Assembly: GCA_015661045.1 (NCBI GenBank)
Contig: JACVQG010000001.1
Span: 1-17,064, forward strand
Reading direction: 5' to 3'
Length of the DNA stretch: 17,064 nucleotides
Source of the DNA: Dehalococcoidia bacterium
GTDB lineage: Bacteria > Chloroflexota > Dehalococcoidia > JACVQG01
In this document: positions 14,987 to 17,064 of the stretch, one piece after another
How positions within the stretch are numbered: the first letter of the stretch is position 1
Layout of the letters: every line of letters starts with the position of its first letter
Translations under genes and position numbers: made by a program
The notes under the pieces: model-generated
Told to the model about the DNA's origin: nothing
Database searches by the model: none
Seen by the model: only the letters and a program-made list of their open reading frames with translations

Positions 14987-15648
14987 GCAGGGTACTGGTT
15001 ATAGCGCCCCATCCGGATGATGAAGTATTGGGTTGTGGAGGTACAATCGTCAGACATGCCAGGGAAGGGCAGGTTTATCTGTGTATTGTTACGAGAGCCT
15101 ATCCACCGGAATGGCCCGTGGAGCAGATAAAAAAGAGAAAAAGGGAAGTGCTAAGGGTAAATAAAATACTCGGTATTAAAAAAACTTTTTTCCTGAATTT
15201 GCCTACGGTAAAACTGGACACCTTGCCCCAAAAGGGGTTAAATGAGTTAATTACCGGCGTGGTGCAGAAAATAAAGCCAGAAATCGTTTACATCCCGCAC
15301 AGAGGGGATTTAAATAAAGACCATAATATTGTATTCGATGCTGCAATGGTTGCCTTGAGGCCCAGGTCTAACTCAGCGCCTATAAAAGTGCTATCCTACG
15401 AGACCCTCTCCGAGACAGAGTGGTCAGCGCCTTTAGTAGAGAATTATTTTATACCCGATGTATATGTAAATATCTCCGGGACGCTGGAGCTAAAGCTAAA
15501 AGCAATGTCCGAATACAAGCTAGAACTGAAGGAATTCCCCCATCCCCGCTCTCTGGAAGCCCTCACCGCTCTAGCCAGATTGAGAGGCTCGACTATCGGA
15601 GTTGAAGCCGCCGAGGCATTTATGCTAATCAGGGAAATATGGCGATAG
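14983..15648 (+). CDS. PIG-L/LmbE-family N-deacetylase
   Basis: A 221-residue zinc-dependent amidase of the PIG-L fold, which removes N-acetyl groups from amino sugars. The metal-binding motif is APHPDDEVLGCGG (residues 8-20), with His10, Asp13 and the catalytic Asp12. The third zinc ligand is His114 in NKDHN, preceded by IPHRGD. YETLSETEW (139-147) and a conserved-looking C-terminal EAAEAFMLIREIW complete the family pattern. It is cytoplasmic, since no signal peptide is seen. Its place between a formyltransferase and the 2-epimerase suggests it frees an amine on a nonulosonate precursor or on perosamine or GlcNAc derivatives. The exact substrate is not readable. It overlaps the next gene by 10 bp. 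Confidence 0.86.
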   Translation: MSRVLVIAPHPDDEVLGCGGTIVRHAREGQVYLCIVTRAYPPEWPVEQIKKRKREVLRVNKILGIKKTFFLNLPTVKLDTLPQKGLNELITGVVQKIKPEIVYIPHRGDLNKDHNIVFDAAMVALRPRSNSAPIKVLSYETLSETEWSAPLVENYFIPDVYVNISGTLELKLKAMSEYKLELKEFPHPRSLEALTALARLRGSTIGVEAAEAFMLIREIWR

Positions 15649-16805
15649 ATGATATGTTGAGAAATATTGCGGTAGTCACCGGTACCAGGTCAGAATATGG
15701 CATCCTGAACCCGGTCATGAAAGCAATCAAGGGGCATTCCGGGCTGGAATTGAGTCTGGTTGTGACCGGCATGCATCTTTCCCATGAATTTGGCTATACT
15801 GCGCGGGAAATCGAAAAGGATGGCTTTACTATTGATGCCCGGGTGGATATGCTTTTAAGCAGCGATACCTCAGCCGCCATGGCCAAATCCATCGGTCTGG
15901 GAATTCTTGGTATGGCCCAGACCTGGGAGCAACTGAAGCCCGATGTTATTCTGGTTTTAGGAGATAGGGTTGAGCCGCTAGCTGCTGCCGTTGCCGGGGC
16001 TTACATGAATATACCGGTGGCCCATATCCACGGGGGCGATAACCCCAGGGCAGGATTGGATGAATATGCCCGCCATGCCATCACCAAGCTATCCCATATC
16101 CATTTCCCGGCTACTCAATCCAGCGCAGAGCGAATTATTCGTATGGGGGAGGACCCCTGGCGGGTTCACATGGTCGGGTCTCCCACTTTAGATAGCATCC
16201 TGGGTGCACCGCTTCTATCCTCCGACGCATTATCCATGGAACTTTCTTTTAATATATCGGAGCCTCTTATCCTAGCGGTGCAGCACCCCGTAACCACCCA
16301 GCCGGAGCAAGTGGTGACTCAGATAAAGGAAACTCTGGAAGCAATTAAGGAGTTGGGCCATCAAACAGTGCTTATCTATCCCAACTCCGACGCCGGCGGA
16401 CGAGCTATGATAGGGGTAATTAAAGAATATGAGCATTTTCCGTTCATCAAAACCTTCCAGAGCCTGCCCCACCAAACTTATCTCAGCCTGATGCTGGCAG
16501 CCAGTGTCATGGTGGGCAATTCCAGCAGTGGAATAATAGAGGCGCCATCTTTTGGTTTACCGGCGGTAAATATTGGCATCCGCCAGGAGGGGCGTGAGAG
16601 GGGGAAAAATGTTATTGATGTGGGGTACAATAAACGAGAGATAGTTGGGGCCATTCAAAAGGCTCTTACGGATCAGGTTTTCCTGCCTGAAGTCAAGAAG
16701 TGCCGGAATCCATACGGGGATGGGAAAGCCGGTCCGAGGATAGCCGAAATCCTGAGTCAAATAGAAATTACCCCAAAACTATTAGAAAAAAAAATAGCTT
16801 ACTAG
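15639..16805 (+). CDS. Hydrolysing UDP/GDP-N-acyl-hexosamine 2-epimerase (NeuC/LegG-like)
   Basis: A 388-residue GT-B-fold epimerase that inverts C2 and releases the nucleotide, giving the free ManNAc-type sugar used by the synthase at 12958. Motifs are VVTGTRSEYGIL (residues 12-23), TGMHLSHEFGYT (43-54), LLSSDT, VLGDRVEPLA (106-115), HIHGGDNPRAGLDEYARHAI (129-148) and VGNSSSGIIEAP near the C-terminus. The RSEYG and HIHGG forms mark the hydrolysing NeuC/LegG class and separate it from the non-hydrolysing WecB class. Whether the donor is UDP- or GDP-linked cannot be told; in Campylobacter LegG the donor is GDP-linked. The ATG at 15639 has AGGGA three bases upstream; an in-frame ATG at 15654 would give a more usual N-terminus but lacks a good site. 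Confidence 0.9.
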   Translation: MAIDDMLRNIAVVTGTRSEYGILNPVMKAIKGHSGLELSLVVTGMHLSHEFGYTAREIEKDGFTIDARVDMLLSSDTSAAMAKSIGLGILGMAQTWEQLKPDVILVLGDRVEPLAAAVAGAYMNIPVAHIHGGDNPRAGLDEYARHAITKLSHIHFPATQSSAERIIRMGEDPWRVHMVGSPTLDSILGAPLLSSDALSMELSFNISEPLILAVQHPVTTQPEQVVTQIKETLEAIKELGHQTVLIYPNSDAGGRAMIGVIKEYEHFPFIKTFQSLPHQTYLSLMLAASVMVGNSSSGIIEAPSFGLPAVNIGIRQEGRERGKNVIDVGYNKREIVGAIQKALTDQVFLPEVKKCRNPYGDGKAGPRIAEILSQIEITPKLLEKKIAY

Positions 16806-16812
16806 GAGCACT

Positions 16813-17064
16813 ATGCGTTTTGAACACTGGGAATACCCTCAAATAGAGGAAGGGAAGTTAACCAAATACAACTGGATGGTGCAGAATAAGGACAAGCTGA
16901 AGCTAGGCTACATGACCGATATCGGCGCTTTTACCTATATTAATGCAGGGGAAGGAGTTATCATAGAGGACGAAGTACAGATAGGTTCTCATTGCTCTAT
17001 ATACTCTGTTTCCACAATAGATAATAAAAATGGGCCGGTGGTTCTAAAAAAGAACTGCAAGATC
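16813..17064 (+). CDS. Left-handed beta-helix acyltransferase, 3' end outside window
   Basis: The first 84 residues of a gene that runs off the window. After a short N-terminal region come hexapeptide-type repeats (LGYMTDIGAFTYINAGEG, VIIEDEVQIGSHCSIYSV, then GPVVLKKNCKI), the hallmark of trimeric left-handed beta-helix O- or N-acetyltransferases. SIYSVSTIDNKNG is a phrase I associate with acetyltransferases of nonulosonic-acid loci in Campylobacter and relatives. It could be the N-acetyltransferase that acylates the 4-amino sugar before epimerisation. The ATG at 16813 is preceded by AGGAG (16804-16808), which overlaps the stop of the epimerase gene. Confidence 0.78.
   Translation, partial: MRFEHWEYPQIEEGKLTKYNWMVQNKDKLKLGYMTDIGAFTYINAGEGVIIEDEVQIGSHCSIYSVSTIDNKNGPVVLKKNCKI

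Noticed and set aside
1..17064. CRISPR arrays, tRNA or rRNA genes, insertion sequences
   Set aside because: I looked for regularly spaced repeats, cloverleaf-like segments and transposase motifs on both strands and saw none.

Overview
The window is a slice of a surface-glycan biosynthesis locus. All of its genes lie on the + strand, and most are packed with overlaps or gaps of a few bases. Shine-Dalgarno-like motifs precede several starts, and GTG and TTG starts are common, which fits a bacterium. The gene mix (two B12-binding-type radical SAM enzymes, a GT-C-like multispan protein, nonulosonic-acid genes) would suit an anaerobic bacterium, perhaps Chloroflexota (Dehalococcoidia-like) or another deep-branching phylum. 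That taxonomic guess is weak, because no rRNA, tRNA or housekeeping gene is present.

Layout. 1-1512 is the 3' part of a polytopic membrane protein whose 5' end lies outside the window. About 1549-1827 is a decayed second copy of that protein's C-terminal end, still mostly in frame but with stop codons. 1829-4446 holds a GT4 glycosyltransferase and a radical SAM enzyme joined by an ATGA overlap. 4554-7153 is a GDP-sugar module: a GDP-mannose 4,6-dehydratase, a small cupin and a GDP-perosamine-synthase-like aminotransferase. 7162-9718 is a second GT4 glycosyltransferase and a second radical SAM enzyme, followed by a methyltransferase (9711-10556). After a 99-bp gap with a perfect TATAAT, a second run begins: methyltransferase (10657), CDP-alcohol phosphatidyltransferase (11394), CMP-nonulosonate cytidylyltransferase (12251), NeuB/LegI-type synthase (12958), sugar formyltransferase (14021), PIG-L-type deacetylase (14983), NeuC/LegG-type hydrolysing 2-epimerase (15639) and the start of a left-handed beta-helix acyltransferase (16813, cut by the window end).

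How the genes may work together. The 4554-7153 block most simply makes GDP-perosamine (4-amino-4,6-dideoxymannose) from GDP-mannose. The 12251-17064 block makes a CMP-activated nonulosonic acid, probably of the legionaminic type. Between these core steps lie a deacetylase and a formyltransferase side by side. This suggests that an N-acetyl group is removed and an N-formyl group put in its place on one of the amino sugars. Two glycosyltransferases, two methyltransferases, two radical SAM enzymes and an atypical CDP-alcohol phosphotransferase would assemble and decorate the product. The least ordinary points are the deacetylase-formyltransferase pair, the phosphotransferase lacking the last Asp of its signature while coupled to the CMP-sugar synthetase, the paired radical SAM enzymes, and the pseudogene relic.
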